A DNA stretch of 64,000 bases from Geobacteraceae bacterium (lineage in GTDB: Bacteria > Desulfobacterota > Desulfuromonadia > Geobacterales > Pseudopelobacteraceae). Shown here piece after piece: positions 48,748-57,965 of this stretch. The translations under genes were made by a program, and so were the position numbers. The stretch lies in contig JAAXTM010000001.1 of assembly GCA_013336525.1 (NCBI GenBank), positions 186,001 through 250,000 of the forward strand. The letters run 5' to 3'. The notes under the pieces are model-generated. The model searched no databases and had not been told where the DNA came from. It was given only the letters and a program-made list of their open reading frames with translations. Position 1 is the first letter of the stretch, and every line of letters begins with the position of its first letter.

Positions 48748-50109
48748 TTATCTCCGCACATCAATTCCATAACTTTTAATTTTACGATGTAGATTACTCC
48801 GTTCGAGCTCAATCAGTTCAGCAGTACGTGAAATATTCCAGTCATTTTCCTCAAGTTTTTGAATAATGAACTCCCGTTCAAAATCCTCTCTGGCGTCTCG
48901 CAGTGCCGAACGTGTATGATAACCTTCCAGAACAGCGCCAGTTGACGATTCTACTGATAAAATGGGTATGTCCTCGGCAGATATAACGTGTTCTGGTGAC
49001 ACAATAAGTATTCGTTCAATTACATTTTTTAATTCACGCAGATTGCCTGGCCATGAATATTGACGCAATCTGTCGAGTGCCTCCGGAAGAAAAGTCTTAA
49101 TTTCACCGCCTTCCCTGCGAAAAAACTGAGAAACAAAATACTGAACAAGTGGCCCTATATCATCTAAACGCTCACGTAATGCCGGTGCCCTAAATTGTAT
49201 TGTGCTCAATTGATAATAAAGATCGGAGCTGAATTTGCCTGAAGCCATATCCTGCTCCAGGGATTTAGTGGTAGCAGCTACAATCCTGATATCGGCAGTC
49301 AGACGGCGGATACCGCCAACTCTTTCAAAACGGCCTTCCTGAATAAACCGTAGAATTTTTGTCTGTGTATTGAGTGGTAACTCACCGATCTCGTCCAATA
49401 ACAGTGTGCCACCATCAGCCTGATCAAAGCGCCCTTTTTTATGTGATAATGCTCCGATAAAAGCACCCTTCTCATGGCCAAAAAGCTCACTATCAATCAA
49501 CTCTTCCGGAATCGCAGAGCAGTGCACAACGATAAAAGGTCGCTCCCGCCGTTGACTGTTGCAGTGTATTGAACACGCGATAAGTTCTTTTCCAGAACCG
49601 TTTTCACCGTTAATCAGCACAGAGGCGGAGGTTAATGCTACAAGTTTTATCTGCTCCCGTAATTTGACAACCTCTTCAGACTCTCCTATCAACTCTGCTT
49701 CCGTAGACACTGAACGTTTAAGTTCGGCATTTTCCACTTTTAATTCCTGCAACTGTAGCGCGTTGGCAACGCTTATTAATACTTTTTCCAGCGAAAGTGG
49801 TTTTTCAATGAAATCAAATGCCCCCAGTTTAGTGGCACGAACCGCCGTCTCAATCGTACCATGTCCTGAAATCATGATTACGGTCACATTAGGAAACTGT
49901 ATTTTAAGCTTTTCAAGGGTTTCCAGGCCATCCATACCTGGCATCCAAATATCAAGCAGAATCAGATCAGGGAGTTCATGCCGGGCGCACTCAATACCTT
50001 CAGCTCCACTTTCTGCGTTCAGAACCAGATACCCCTCATCCTCAAGGATCCCGGTCAGTGCGGTTCTAATATCCTTCTCATCATCAATAATTAAAATAGT
50101 GTGTTGCAT
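48748..50109 (-). CDS. ntrX: NtrX-like sigma-54 response regulator with GAFIGA loop
   Basis: A receiver (D53 in LLDIWMPGMDG), an AAA+ domain with Walker A GENGSGKE at 168-175 and Walker B GGTLLLDEIGEL, and a Fis-type HTH (NDWNISRTAELIELERSNLHRK). The loop that contacts sigma-54 reads GAFIGA at 215-220, Thr replaced by Ile, which in NtrC-class activators is expected to weaken or abolish sigma-54 remodelling. It may therefore work as a repressor, or with changed partner contact. It is paired with the NtrY-like kinase upstream and ctpA downstream. Confidence 0.9.
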   Translation of the reverse strand: MQHTILIIDDEKDIRTALTGILEDEGYLVLNAESGAEGIECARHELPDLILLDIWMPGMDGLETLEKLKIQFPNVTVIMISGHGTIETAVRATKLGAFDFIEKPLSLEKVLISVANALQLQELKVENAELKRSVSTEAELIGESEEVVKLREQIKLVALTSASVLINGENGSGKELIACSIHCNSQRRERPFIVVHCSAIPEELIDSELFGHEKGAFIGALSHKKGRFDQADGGTLLLDEIGELPLNTQTKILRFIQEGRFERVGGIRRLTADIRIVAATTKSLEQDMASGKFSSDLYYQLSTIQFRAPALRERLDDIGPLVQYFVSQFFRREGGEIKTFLPEALDRLRQYSWPGNLRELKNVIERILIVSPEHVISAEDIPILSVESSTGAVLEGYHTRSALRDAREDFEREFIIQKLEENDWNISRTAELIELERSNLHRKIKSYGIDVRR

Positions 50110-50134
50110 GACATCTCCTTAATATTCTTAACGG

Positions 50135-52351
50135 TCAACCGGCGGGCAACTCTACAACAAATACTGCTCCATGCGGCTTGTTATCGCGAACTCGTACAAA
50201 ACCACCATGATCAGTAACAATACTGCTTACAATGGCCAACCCGAGTCCGGTGCCACTCTTTTTGGTTGAAAAGTATGGCTCAAACAAGCGCGGTTTGTCT
50301 TCTGGCGAAATTCCAGGTCCATCATCAGCTATGCTTATAGTCGCCATTTTCAACACACTATCAAAGTATGTTGTCAGGGTAACAGTACCCTCTTCCGCCA
50401 TAGCTGCGACAGCATTTTCAAGTATATTAATCAGTACTCGTTTGATTTGATCGTGATCAATCAATAAAAGCGGCATCCGGTCATCCATAGTGACATCAAA
50501 TTTAACGCCGCGATGCGCTTCCTGATACAGCGTCAAAGACTCGCGAATCAACCTGTTGAGATCGTTGGGTTCAGGTTGTATGGCGGGCATGCGGGCAAAA
50601 TTGGAAAATTCATTGACCAGATTTTTAAGATCATCTACCGATTTAATAATCATCTCGGTACATTCGTCAAAAACCTTCTCATCGTCACTAAAACGAGAAA
50701 GATAGCGTTTTCTGAGACGTTGGGCAGAAAGCTGGATCGGGGTCAGCGGATTTTTAATTTCATGGGCTATTCTACGTGCGACCTCACGCCAGGCCGCCAT
50801 CCGTTGTGCCCGCATCATCTGAGTCAAATCGTCCAACACTGCTACCATCCCCAGTATTTCACCATTGCCAGCGCGCAGCAGCGTTAAATGAAGCTGTAAG
50901 GCAAGCCGGGAGCCGCGTAGATCCAGAAAAACCTGTTTACTGATGGCACCCTGTTTTGAATTTAAAAGTTCTCTGATCGATTCCGATGCCATCTCGAGGT
51001 GTTTTTCACTTATAACCTCGCGGTAGCTTTTACCTATCACGTTCGCAGCACTTAATCCCAGCAAACGTTCGGCAGATGTATTAAGTGTACGCAGAATTCC
51101 CTCGCTGTCTATTGATATAACGCCAGCAGCAATATTGCGTAAAACAATTTCCATATACTGTTGACGACGTTCTATCTCCTGATTACTTCTGAGTAGTTCT
51201 AGATTGGAAACATTAAGTGCATACTGTTTGGCACGTAAATCATCTGTCATGAGATTGAATGATTGCACCAGCATACCTATTTCATCCGCTGAATAAGAAT
51301 CAATCTTAACGTCAAGGTTGCCACCTGCGACTGCGTGAGTTGCGTCTACCAGTTCCTGAAGAGGTCTGGTCATACTGTTGGCAAGATATACGCCCATCCA
51401 GTACGCAAAAAAAACAATCACCATTGCTATTAAAAACAGTGTGGCTATATAAGCGGTTCGGATCGGATTTTTCAGGATCTTAAGCTGACGAAACTCATGG
51501 TACGACGCAGTAATCTCCTTCATTTTATTCACCAGTGAATATGGCACATAATAGTTAACGACAACAACGCCGACAATATCCGACTCGTTCCAGGTAGAAC
51601 GGATCGGCACAATGCCGCGTATTAAATCAGCCTTTCCTGCCTGGTTGACCCTGGTAAGTTCTTCACCGGACAAGGCGCGCTTGATATCTTCTGAAGATGG
51701 ATTAGTAAATTCACCCTTGGGTACAGATGGATTTGAGGCTCGCACCAGTTCTTCACGCTGGGCGGAATAGACTTCAACCACTCCGAGATTGTATTCACGC
51801 TGCTTCTGGTGGATAAGCCGCTTGAGCTGTGGCAGATTCTCCTCGTTAAGCAATTTTTGATCTTTAATGAAATTGCTAATTTGTTTGCCGTAATACAGAG
51901 AGTTTTCAGCTGAATTTTTGTAATATGTCTGTGCAACTTCAAGCGACTCACTTAATGATGTTTCAACCTGAGTGTTAAACCAGTTATGTACGGTATTATT
52001 AATAAAACCGGCAGCGGCAAAGAAGAGAAGCAGAGTTGGAACCAGTGAAAGTGCGACAAATGAAAGAACAAGTTTTGTTCGGAGTTTTTTCGCAAACGGG
52101 TTTGAGCGGCTTTCTACAAACAGTTTAACAACATTGCGACTAACCAGGTAAACAAGCAGAATAACGAGTAAAATAACTATATTAATGACTGCGAAAATAG
52201 CAATATTACTGCCCAGTTTGGCACCAACGCTTAGCTGAGTCAGACTGATTTCAGTTCTGGTCAAAAAAGCAATTAATATGACGGCCAATACGATAATGAT
52301 CGCTTCGCGAAATCTTTTTTTCCGTTCTTCCTGTGAAACTCTGGTATTCAT
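50135..52351 (-). CDS. ntrY: NtrY-like membrane sensor histidine kinase
   Basis: A 738-residue kinase when started at the ATG at 52351 (AAGGAA upstream); a longer reading adds 23 residues without support. Three N-terminal membrane helices (about 16-30, 49-70, 93-115) and a fourth near 310-330 bracket a periplasmic sensor region. HAMP, PAS (LLGLSAANVIGKSY), HisKA with the phosphorylated His in RRIAHEIKNPLTPIQLSAQR, and HATPase (ILENAVAAMAEEG, DDGPGI, GTGLGLAI) follow. It should phosphorylate the adjacent NtrX. The signal sensed is unknown; NtrYX in other phyla responds to nitrogen or redox state. Confidence 0.92.
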   Translation of the reverse strand: MNTRVSQEERKKRFREAIIIVLAVILIAFLTRTEISLTQLSVGAKLGSNIAIFAVINIVILLVILLVYLVSRNVVKLFVESRSNPFAKKLRTKLVLSFVALSLVPTLLLFFAAAGFINNTVHNWFNTQVETSLSESLEVAQTYYKNSAENSLYYGKQISNFIKDQKLLNEENLPQLKRLIHQKQREYNLGVVEVYSAQREELVRASNPSVPKGEFTNPSSEDIKRALSGEELTRVNQAGKADLIRGIVPIRSTWNESDIVGVVVVNYYVPYSLVNKMKEITASYHEFRQLKILKNPIRTAYIATLFLIAMVIVFFAYWMGVYLANSMTRPLQELVDATHAVAGGNLDVKIDSYSADEIGMLVQSFNLMTDDLRAKQYALNVSNLELLRSNQEIERRQQYMEIVLRNIAAGVISIDSEGILRTLNTSAERLLGLSAANVIGKSYREVISEKHLEMASESIRELLNSKQGAISKQVFLDLRGSRLALQLHLTLLRAGNGEILGMVAVLDDLTQMMRAQRMAAWREVARRIAHEIKNPLTPIQLSAQRLRKRYLSRFSDDEKVFDECTEMIIKSVDDLKNLVNEFSNFARMPAIQPEPNDLNRLIRESLTLYQEAHRGVKFDVTMDDRMPLLLIDHDQIKRVLINILENAVAAMAEEGTVTLTTYFDSVLKMATISIADDGPGISPEDKPRLFEPYFSTKKSGTGLGLAIVSSIVTDHGGFVRVRDNKPHGAVFVVELPAG

Positions 52352-52498
52352 TCGGCCGAAATTCCTTTCCACTAATATTGTTGACGATATTAACATAGAC
52401 AGGATTTGTTTAAAACTCATTGTTGCATTTTTGCATCAATTGCCGATTAGGTCTTGATGTGATACTGTTCAAAACAATAAATTGACTGGAGTCAGGTT

Positions 52499-52945
52499 AT
52501 GCGCATTCAGGACTCATCATCACTACGGGAACTTGATAAAAACACAAGAAGTTCCTCTCCAATTAAGAAAATCATGAATTCGTTTTTTGCGGAAGAATTG
52601 AGCCACCATGAGGAGGCGGGCAGTACATATCAAGATGACATTGAAAACCTCAGGACTGAAATTGAGAAAGCAGGAAACCTCCTGACATCTGAGCCAATAC
52701 TGACTAACTTCAAGCAGTTTCGCGATCTGTTAAGTAAGCTTGCAAAGAAGGTGAATGCTGAGGCATACCGTCTTGATAAAACCGGCGGAACGCCTCAGAA
52801 TCCACGCTATTACGAAATAATCACGGTAATTGATAGAGAAGCCGATAGCCTTTACAATCTTATTGTCAAAGAAAATCGCGACCCTATGGCAATCACCGCA
52901 AAGGTTATTGGAATCAAGGGGTTGGTTGTTGATTTAGTTACCTGA
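52499..52945 (+). CDS. YaaR/DUF327 family protein
   Basis: A 148-residue soluble helical protein matching the DUF327/YaaR pattern (FFAEELSHHEE, LLTSEPILTNFKQFRDLLSKLAKKVNAEAYRLDK, IKGLVVDL). Function is unknown in the family, though members lie beside flagellar or cyclic-di-GMP genes in some lineages. GGAG is eight bases before the ATG. It is divergent from ntrY and precedes a TPR gene by 124 bp. Confidence 0.82.
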   Translation: MRIQDSSSLRELDKNTRSSSPIKKIMNSFFAEELSHHEEAGSTYQDDIENLRTEIEKAGNLLTSEPILTNFKQFRDLLSKLAKKVNAEAYRLDKTGGTPQNPRYYEIITVIDREADSLYNLIVKENRDPMAITAKVIGIKGLVVDLVT

Positions 52946-53069
52946 TACGGTTAAACAGCATTAAAAGCGTAAACGAAGTTATTTTATGCCAAAAACAACT
53001 TCAAACTAATTAAAGCACCAAATATCCTCCATGCAAAATATTAAAATATTAAAAACAAAGGAGCAGATC

Positions 53070-53867
53070 ATGAGCAATACAGAATTGAACGTAACAGTAC
53101 AAAAGGGGCTTGATCTCCTCGATCATGGTGATACAAAGCAAGCCATTTCTGTTTTTGAAGGGTATTTGAATAGCAACAAAAGTAAACCTGATGGCTGGTT
53201 CTATCTTGGAGATGCATTGGCTGAAGACGGACGACTGGATGATGCAATTGCCCGCTACCGTGAAGGTCTAAAACTGTCACCTGATGATGCCGACGCCCTG
53301 ACAACTCTGGGGGATATGTTGCTGGAAGCCGGCGACCACAAAGAGTCGCTCGCCTGTTATAAAAAAGTACTGGAGATAGATCCGAAGGATGCTGATGCAC
53401 TCGTAAGTATCGGCCTGGTTTACAACAGCCAGGATCGCTGTGACGATGCAATTGCTGCCTTTAGTCAGGCACTTGAGCTCGAACCTGACAATGTCTTTGC
53501 ACTCAATGCCATGGGGGACGCTCTTTACGGAAAGGGAGATGTCGATGGAGCTATCGCCGCCTTCACTAAAGGCGTTGAAATTGATCCGGAAGATCCGGCG
53601 GCCCATTTTAATCTGGGTGAGCTGTATTATGATCTGGAAGAGTTGGAAGAAGCAGAGGATGCCTGCCTTGAAGCGGTTCGCTGTGACCCGACATACAGCA
53701 TGGCATACCTGACAATGGGTGGCATCTGCATGGACCAGGACCGCACGGCCGATGCTATCGCATATTTTGAGAGCTACCTGAAATATGAAAAGTCAGCCCA
53801 GGCAACAGACATGATCGGCGAGGTCAAGGCAGTTATCGAAGGTCTCAAAGAAGAATTAAAGGGGTAA
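53070..53867 (+). CDS. tetratricopeptide repeat protein, cytoplasmic
   Basis: A 265-residue protein of seven or so TPR units (for example AISVFEGYLNSNKSKPDGWFY, DDAIARYREGLKLSPDDADA), with no signal peptide or membrane segment. The composition is very acidic. The ATG at 53070 has AGGAG at the right distance, so the earlier in-frame ATG at 53031 is rejected. It ends two bases before the TatD/radical SAM start, so the two are probably co-expressed. TPRs mediate protein contacts; the partner is unknown. Confidence 0.88.
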   Translation: MSNTELNVTVQKGLDLLDHGDTKQAISVFEGYLNSNKSKPDGWFYLGDALAEDGRLDDAIARYREGLKLSPDDADALTTLGDMLLEAGDHKESLACYKKVLEIDPKDADALVSIGLVYNSQDRCDDAIAAFSQALELEPDNVFALNAMGDALYGKGDVDGAIAAFTKGVEIDPEDPAAHFNLGELYYDLEELEEAEDACLEAVRCDPTYSMAYLTMGGICMDQDRTADAIAYFESYLKYEKSAQATDMIGEVKAVIEGLKEELKG

Positions 53868-53869
53868 CA

Positions 53870-55255
53870 ATGCCGCACCTAAAGCCCGTCTTGATCGACT
53901 CTCATGCTCATATATACTACCGCGACTATGCCGGCGACTTTGATGACATGTTAAATCGTGCCGCAGATGCCGGTGTATCAGCTATCCTGGTAGTCGGCAC
54001 CGATATCGAATCAAGTCGTGAATCGGTCGAGCTTGCCGAAAAATACCCGCAGTTATACGCCGCTGTCGGTATTCACCCTCATGATGCCGGCCGAGTTACC
54101 GATGCCTGTTACGATATCATTCGAAATCTTGCGCTCTCCAGCAAGAAGGTTGTTGCTATCGGTGAAATAGGACTTGATTTTTTCCGCGACCGATCGCCAC
54201 GCGACCTGCAGGAGCTTGTCTTTCGCCATTTTCTCCAGATCGCAGCTGAACTGAACAAACCGGTTATCATTCATGATCGTGAAGCTCATGACCGTGTCAT
54301 GATGATCCTCAGAGAGGAAACCGTACGAAGGGGAGTGCTGCACTGTTTTTCCGGAGATGCAACTATGGCTTTAGACGCATCTGCCCTTGGATTTTATATT
54401 TCTATACCAGGAACAATAACCTATCCTGGAAACCAAACTCTTCGGGATGTTGTTCAGGCGGTCAGTATTGACCGTATGCTGGTCGAGACCGACTGTCCTT
54501 ATCTGACTCCTGTTCCACATCGTGGCAAGCGCAACGAACCTGCTTATGTTCGTCTGGCTGCCGAGAAACTGGCTGAAGTGAAGGGACTGACTCTGGAAGA
54601 CGTTGCCCGTATAACGACCAAAAATGCCGGCGACTTATTCGGAATAAGACTCTGGGACCAATCGACGAAGATCGCCTACCAAATTCGTAACTCGCTCTAC
54701 CTGAACATAACCAACCGTTGTTCCAATCACTGTACATTTTGCCCTAAATTCGACGATTTCACAGTTAAGGGGCATAATTTGCTGTTGGACAGGGAACCAT
54801 CCTTCGATGAAATTATGGAGGCGATAGGTCAACCGATGGGAACTGATGAGGTCGTCTTTTGCGGCTACGGTGAACCGCTGATCCGTCTGGATCTGGTTAA
54901 ACAGGTAGCTGGTGCCCTTAAGGCCCGTGGCTACAAGATTCGTATCAACACCGATGGACAGGCCAATCTGGCCCATGGAAGGGATATTCTGCCGGAGTTG
55001 GCGGGCCTTGTGGACAGCATCTCCGTCAGCCTGAATGCCCCGGATGCTGCAACATACAGCCGCCTCTGCAACACACCCTTTGGTGAAAAAGGTTTCAGTG
55101 GTGTCTGTGACTTTATCCGTGCTGCATCTGCGCACATTCCGCAGGTAGTGGCAACTGCAGTGACAGTGCCGGGGATTGATGTTGATGCATGCAGAACCCT
55201 TGCGGAATCACTGGGAGCGGAGTTCCGGGTGCGGGAATATGCAGAAGTTGGATAG
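53870..55255 (+). CDS. TatD-family nuclease fused to a radical SAM domain
   Basis: Residues 1-262 are a TatD metal-dependent deoxyribonuclease: H12/H14 in DSHAHIY, E99 in GEIGLDF, H135 in VIIHDRE, H158 in LHCFSG, D208 in ETDCPYL. A short linker leads to a radical SAM domain (about 275-461) with CxxxCxxC at C284, C288 and C291 in TNRCSNHCTFC. The second domain matches the family known as TatD-associated radical SAM protein. Its length is compact, without a SPASM extension. Substrates of the fusion are unknown; quality control of nucleic acids or a tRNA-linked modification are possible roles. The 461-residue gene is preceded by the TPR gene by two bases. Confidence 0.92.
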   Translation: MPHLKPVLIDSHAHIYYRDYAGDFDDMLNRAADAGVSAILVVGTDIESSRESVELAEKYPQLYAAVGIHPHDAGRVTDACYDIIRNLALSSKKVVAIGEIGLDFFRDRSPRDLQELVFRHFLQIAAELNKPVIIHDREAHDRVMMILREETVRRGVLHCFSGDATMALDASALGFYISIPGTITYPGNQTLRDVVQAVSIDRMLVETDCPYLTPVPHRGKRNEPAYVRLAAEKLAEVKGLTLEDVARITTKNAGDLFGIRLWDQSTKIAYQIRNSLYLNITNRCSNHCTFCPKFDDFTVKGHNLLLDREPSFDEIMEAIGQPMGTDEVVFCGYGEPLIRLDLVKQVAGALKARGYKIRINTDGQANLAHGRDILPELAGLVDSISVSLNAPDAATYSRLCNTPFGEKGFSGVCDFIRAASAHIPQVVATAVTVPGIDVDACRTLAESLGAEFRVREYAEVG

Positions 55256-55266
55256 ATTTATAGATT

Positions 55267-55391
55267 ATTCCATTTCTAAATCAAGAGTGATACCAAGGCG
55301 GCGAGGACTGAGGCGACGGAGGCATACATACCGTATGTTGAGGAGCCGAAAACGAGCCAACGAAGATAGCGCCTTGATTTGAAATTGGAAT
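55267..55391. repeat. 125-bp imperfect palindromic intergenic repeat
   Basis: The outer arms ATTCCATTTCTAAATCAAG (55267-55285) and CTTGATTTGAAATTGGAAT (55373-55391) are nearly inverted complements. CAAGGCG/CGCCTTG pairs inside, and the centre has the palindrome ACATAC-C-GTATGT at 55326-55338. Between them lies GC-rich sequence with GGCGACGGAGG, a style I associate with dispersed palindromic intergenic elements of Geobacter-type genomes. It abuts the stop codon of the ABC ATPase gene, and may serve as a bidirectional terminator or a MITE-like element. Copy number cannot be judged here. Confidence 0.65.
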
Positions 55392-56122
55392 TAATACCTC
55401 ATTACCCTGCCTAAAAACTGCTGTAACTCACTACTCTGCGGCTCGGCGAACAAACGTTCAGCCGGGCCGCTTTCCAATACTTTCCCTTCAGCTACAAACA
55501 GACAGTGGTCGCCTACAGTGCGGGCAAACCCCATATGATGTGTTACCAGCAGTAGATCACGACCTTCTTCCCGCAATTCTCCGATTATATCCAACACCTC
55601 TGAGGTCATTTCTGGATCAAGAGCTGAAGTTGGTTCATCAAAAAGGAGAAAACGCGGCTTGATAGCGATAGCTCTGGCAATGGCCACCCGCTGCTGCTGG
55701 CCGCCTGATAGTTGAGCCGGTTTTTTATCGGCATGACCCGTCAGTTGAAAGCGTTTCAGGATAGCCTGAGCGGTTTCAACTGCGTGCAGATGTTCATAGC
55801 CATGGGCTTTTTCAAGAGGCAGGAGAATGTTATCAAGCGCAGTCAAGTGGGGAAAAAGGTTGAAAGCCTGAAAAACCGTCCCTATGCTGCGACGATGCTT
55901 CAGAAGTGATTCGTCATCAAAATGAAGCGGTTCTCCGTCAATGCACAGTTGCCCTGAATCCGGTCGTTCAAGACCGGCAACCGTCCGCAGCAGGGTTGTC
56001 TTACCTCCTCCGGACGGACCGATTACGACCAGGGAATGAACATCATGCAGATCAAAGGAAATGTTGTTCAGTACCAGATTCTGGCCGTAGGATTTAGTAA
56101 TGTTTGTAAGGCTAAGTTGCAT
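55391..56122 (-). CDS. polar amino-acid ABC transporter ATP-binding protein (GlnQ/ArtP type)
   Basis: A 243-residue ATPase with Walker [11 protein letters not shown]-loop [13 protein letters not shown], signature LSGGQQQRV, Walker [14 protein letters not shown] and switch His in LLVTHHMG. The sequence is of the polar amino-acid (glutamine, arginine, histidine) group. It powers uptake through the permease whose gene overlaps by eleven bases upstream. The gene ends at the palindromic repeat. Confidence 0.94.
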   Translation of the reverse strand: MQLSLTNITKSYGQNLVLNNISFDLHDVHSLVVIGPSGGGKTTLLRTVAGLERPDSGQLCIDGEPLHFDDESLLKHRRSIGTVFQAFNLFPHLTALDNILLPLEKAHGYEHLHAVETAQAILKRFQLTGHADKKPAQLSGGQQQRVAIARAIAIKPRFLLFDEPTSALDPEMTSEVLDIIGELREEGRDLLLVTHHMGFARTVGDHCLFVAEGKVLESGPAERLFAEPQSSELQQFLGRVMRY

Positions 56123-56915
56123 AACGGTATTTTTGTTCCAGATAGCGACTGAGAAGGGAAATTGGCAGGGTTAGAAGCAGATATCCCACTGCCAGCGGCA
56201 GATAACTTTCCATTGTGCTGAAAGTAAAAGAGTTAACCTCCTGTGCGTTAAGGGTAAATTCGCTGACTGCAATGATTGACAGTAGCGAGGAGTCCTTGAT
56301 CAGTGAAGCGAACTGCCCTGCCAGTGGTGGCAGAATACGCCGTACAACCTGAGGAAATATAACATAACGGTAGGTTTGGAAGCGTGTCAGACCAATGGCA
56401 TATGCCGATTCAAGCTGTGACTCTCCAACGCTCTCAATACCGGCCCGAATGATTTCGCTCAGATAGGCACCAGCGAACAGGGCGAGCGTCAAAATACCGA
56501 CTGCATAGCGATTGCTGACGCCGAATGCATCGGCCACTACATAGAAAAAAACCAGGATTTGAACAAGCAGAGGTGTTCCACGCACAACTTCGACATACAA
56601 CATCGCCAGGTAACGGAGCGGCAGCAGGCAGGATCGACGTGCGAGGGCAAAGAAAACGCTGATCAAAAGACTGAGACATAGGGCTACAGCTGAGATTAAA
56701 ACAGTGATCAGCCAGCCCTGTAAAAACTTTTGCCGGTACTGCCAGACCGCTTGCCAGTTCCAGCCATATTGCAATTGGCTGAAGGCAAACAAAAACACGG
56801 CTGATACCAGCAGAAACACGACGGTAAATGCCACAATTCGCGATAACAGCCTTGCATTACTGCCGTCATCAGGCTGAAACCATATTGCCGGTATCAATCT
56901 ACCACGACTGCTCAC
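56112..56915 (-). CDS. polar amino-acid ABC transporter permease (HisM/GlnP type)
   Basis: A 267-residue permease. An N-terminal extension and first helix are followed by VWQYRQKFLQGWLITVLISAVAL and YVEVVRGTPLLVQI, the family start. The EAA loop (ESAYAIGLTRFQTYRYVIFPQVVRRILPPL) docks on the ATPase. It is a single permease, likely forming a homodimer in the complex. It overlaps both neighbours, the binding protein by four bases and the ATPase by eleven, a tightly coupled three-gene operon. Confidence 0.93.
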   Translation of the reverse strand: MSSRGRLIPAIWFQPDDGSNARLLSRIVAFTVVFLLVSAVFLFAFSQLQYGWNWQAVWQYRQKFLQGWLITVLISAVALCLSLLISVFFALARRSCLLPLRYLAMLYVEVVRGTPLLVQILVFFYVVADAFGVSNRYAVGILTLALFAGAYLSEIIRAGIESVGESQLESAYAIGLTRFQTYRYVIFPQVVRRILPPLAGQFASLIKDSSLLSIIAVSEFTLNAQEVNSFTFSTMESYLPLAVGYLLLTLPISLLSRYLEQKYRYAT

Positions 56916-57712
56916 AGAAAAAACGGATAGCCGAGCTGTTTGAATTGCTGTTTTTGCTCCTTCAACCAGGTATCTCCAAGTCTTTCAAACCCCCCGGTCG
57001 CTCGATACTCCTTCAGAAAGGCATTGATGCGGATTTTAAGGGGGTCATTACCCTTGCGAATGCCGACCGCCCACGATTCCTGCTGAAACGGTTTCAATAA
57101 GGCCCTGGTTGTTTGCTGATTGCGCTGCCAGTTGCTGTAGGTAGACATCTGGTCATAGATGAAGGCATCAGCCTTTCCCTGTACAACCTCCAGTACAGCA
57201 GCCGCTTCCTTGTCCAGCACCAATACTCTGGCATGTTTCAGTTGTTTGCTGGCATAACTGTGACCGGTTGTCCCTTTTTTTACCGCAACCGTCATGCCCG
57301 CTTTGTCCAGGTCAGAAACCCCCTGGACCGTAGAATTTTTACGTACCAGCAAACAGAGGCCGGTCTGTAGATACGGATCAGAAAAATCGATCGACTGGGC
57401 CCGTTCTGCCGTAGCTGTCATTGACGAAATAATCAGGTCGATCTTACCGGTCTTGAGTGAAGGGATAAGGCCGTCATAGGACATGTTCTGGATCTGCACA
57501 TGAATCCCCAGAGCAGTTCCAAGAGCTTTTGCAAGATCAACACTTACTCCGGTCGGTTGCCCCTTTGTGTCAGTCATCTCAAAAGGAGGATAAGCCAACT
57601 CCATTCCTACTATCAGTGTATCCTTCTTTTCAGCACCAAATCCGGTTCCGAATAAGGCAAGATTTACAATTAGCGTACACATACAGACGCACAAACAGTT
57701 TGCAAGTTTCAT
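56912..57712 (-). CDS. polar amino-acid ABC transporter periplasmic binding protein
   Basis: A 266-residue family 3 binding protein with a signal peptide cut near FGA. Landmarks are YPPFEMTDTKGQPTGVSVDLAKALG, IISSMTATAERAQSIDFSDPYLQTG, AVKKGTTGHSYASKQL and AFIYDQMS. The Arg/Thr/Asp set of the pocket is typical for glutamine or arginine type receptors; the ligand cannot be fixed. AGGAGG precedes the ATG. It heads the operon with the permease and ATPase genes. Confidence 0.93.
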   Translation of the reverse strand: MKLANCLCVCMCTLIVNLALFGTGFGAEKKDTLIVGMELAYPPFEMTDTKGQPTGVSVDLAKALGTALGIHVQIQNMSYDGLIPSLKTGKIDLIISSMTATAERAQSIDFSDPYLQTGLCLLVRKNSTVQGVSDLDKAGMTVAVKKGTTGHSYASKQLKHARVLVLDKEAAAVLEVVQGKADAFIYDQMSTYSNWQRNQQTTRALLKPFQQESWAVGIRKGNDPLKIRINAFLKEYRATGGFERLGDTWLKEQKQQFKQLGYPFFL

Positions 57713-57814
57713 TGCTTCCTCCTATTTTTTGTTTTTGTTAACGTAACGTAAAAACTGAATTGTTTCAACTGATAGTAGCGAGTGAGGGAAAGTGGGGGGG
57801 AAAGAAAAATAAAA

Positions 57815-57840
57815 AAAGCCACGTCAATCGACGTGGCTTT
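57815..57840 (-). terminator. terminator after tRNA-His
   Basis: AAAGCCACGTC, loop AATC and GACGTGGCTTT form a perfect 11-bp stem. A run of A on the plus strand side supplies the T tract for minus-strand transcripts leaving tRNA-His. Confidence 0.88.
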
Positions 57841-57848
57841 TGAATGTT

Positions 57849-57925
57849 TGGGGTGGCTGGAGGGTATCGAACCCTCGAATATGCGAGTCACAGTCGCACG
57901 TGTTGACCGCTTCACCACAGCCACC
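57849..57925 (-). tRNA. tRNA-His (GUG)
   Basis: Read on the minus strand, the acceptor GTGGCTG pairs with CAGCCAC, preceded by the extra G-1 that marks tRNA-His. The anticodon stem TGCGA/TCGCA holds loop CTGTGAC with anticodon GTG. The discriminator is C and CCA is encoded. The T arm contains GGTTCGATACC. Confidence 0.96.
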
Positions 57926-57965
57926 ATATAAGAAGGAATTTAATAGCTTAAATGGTGTCCGTAAG

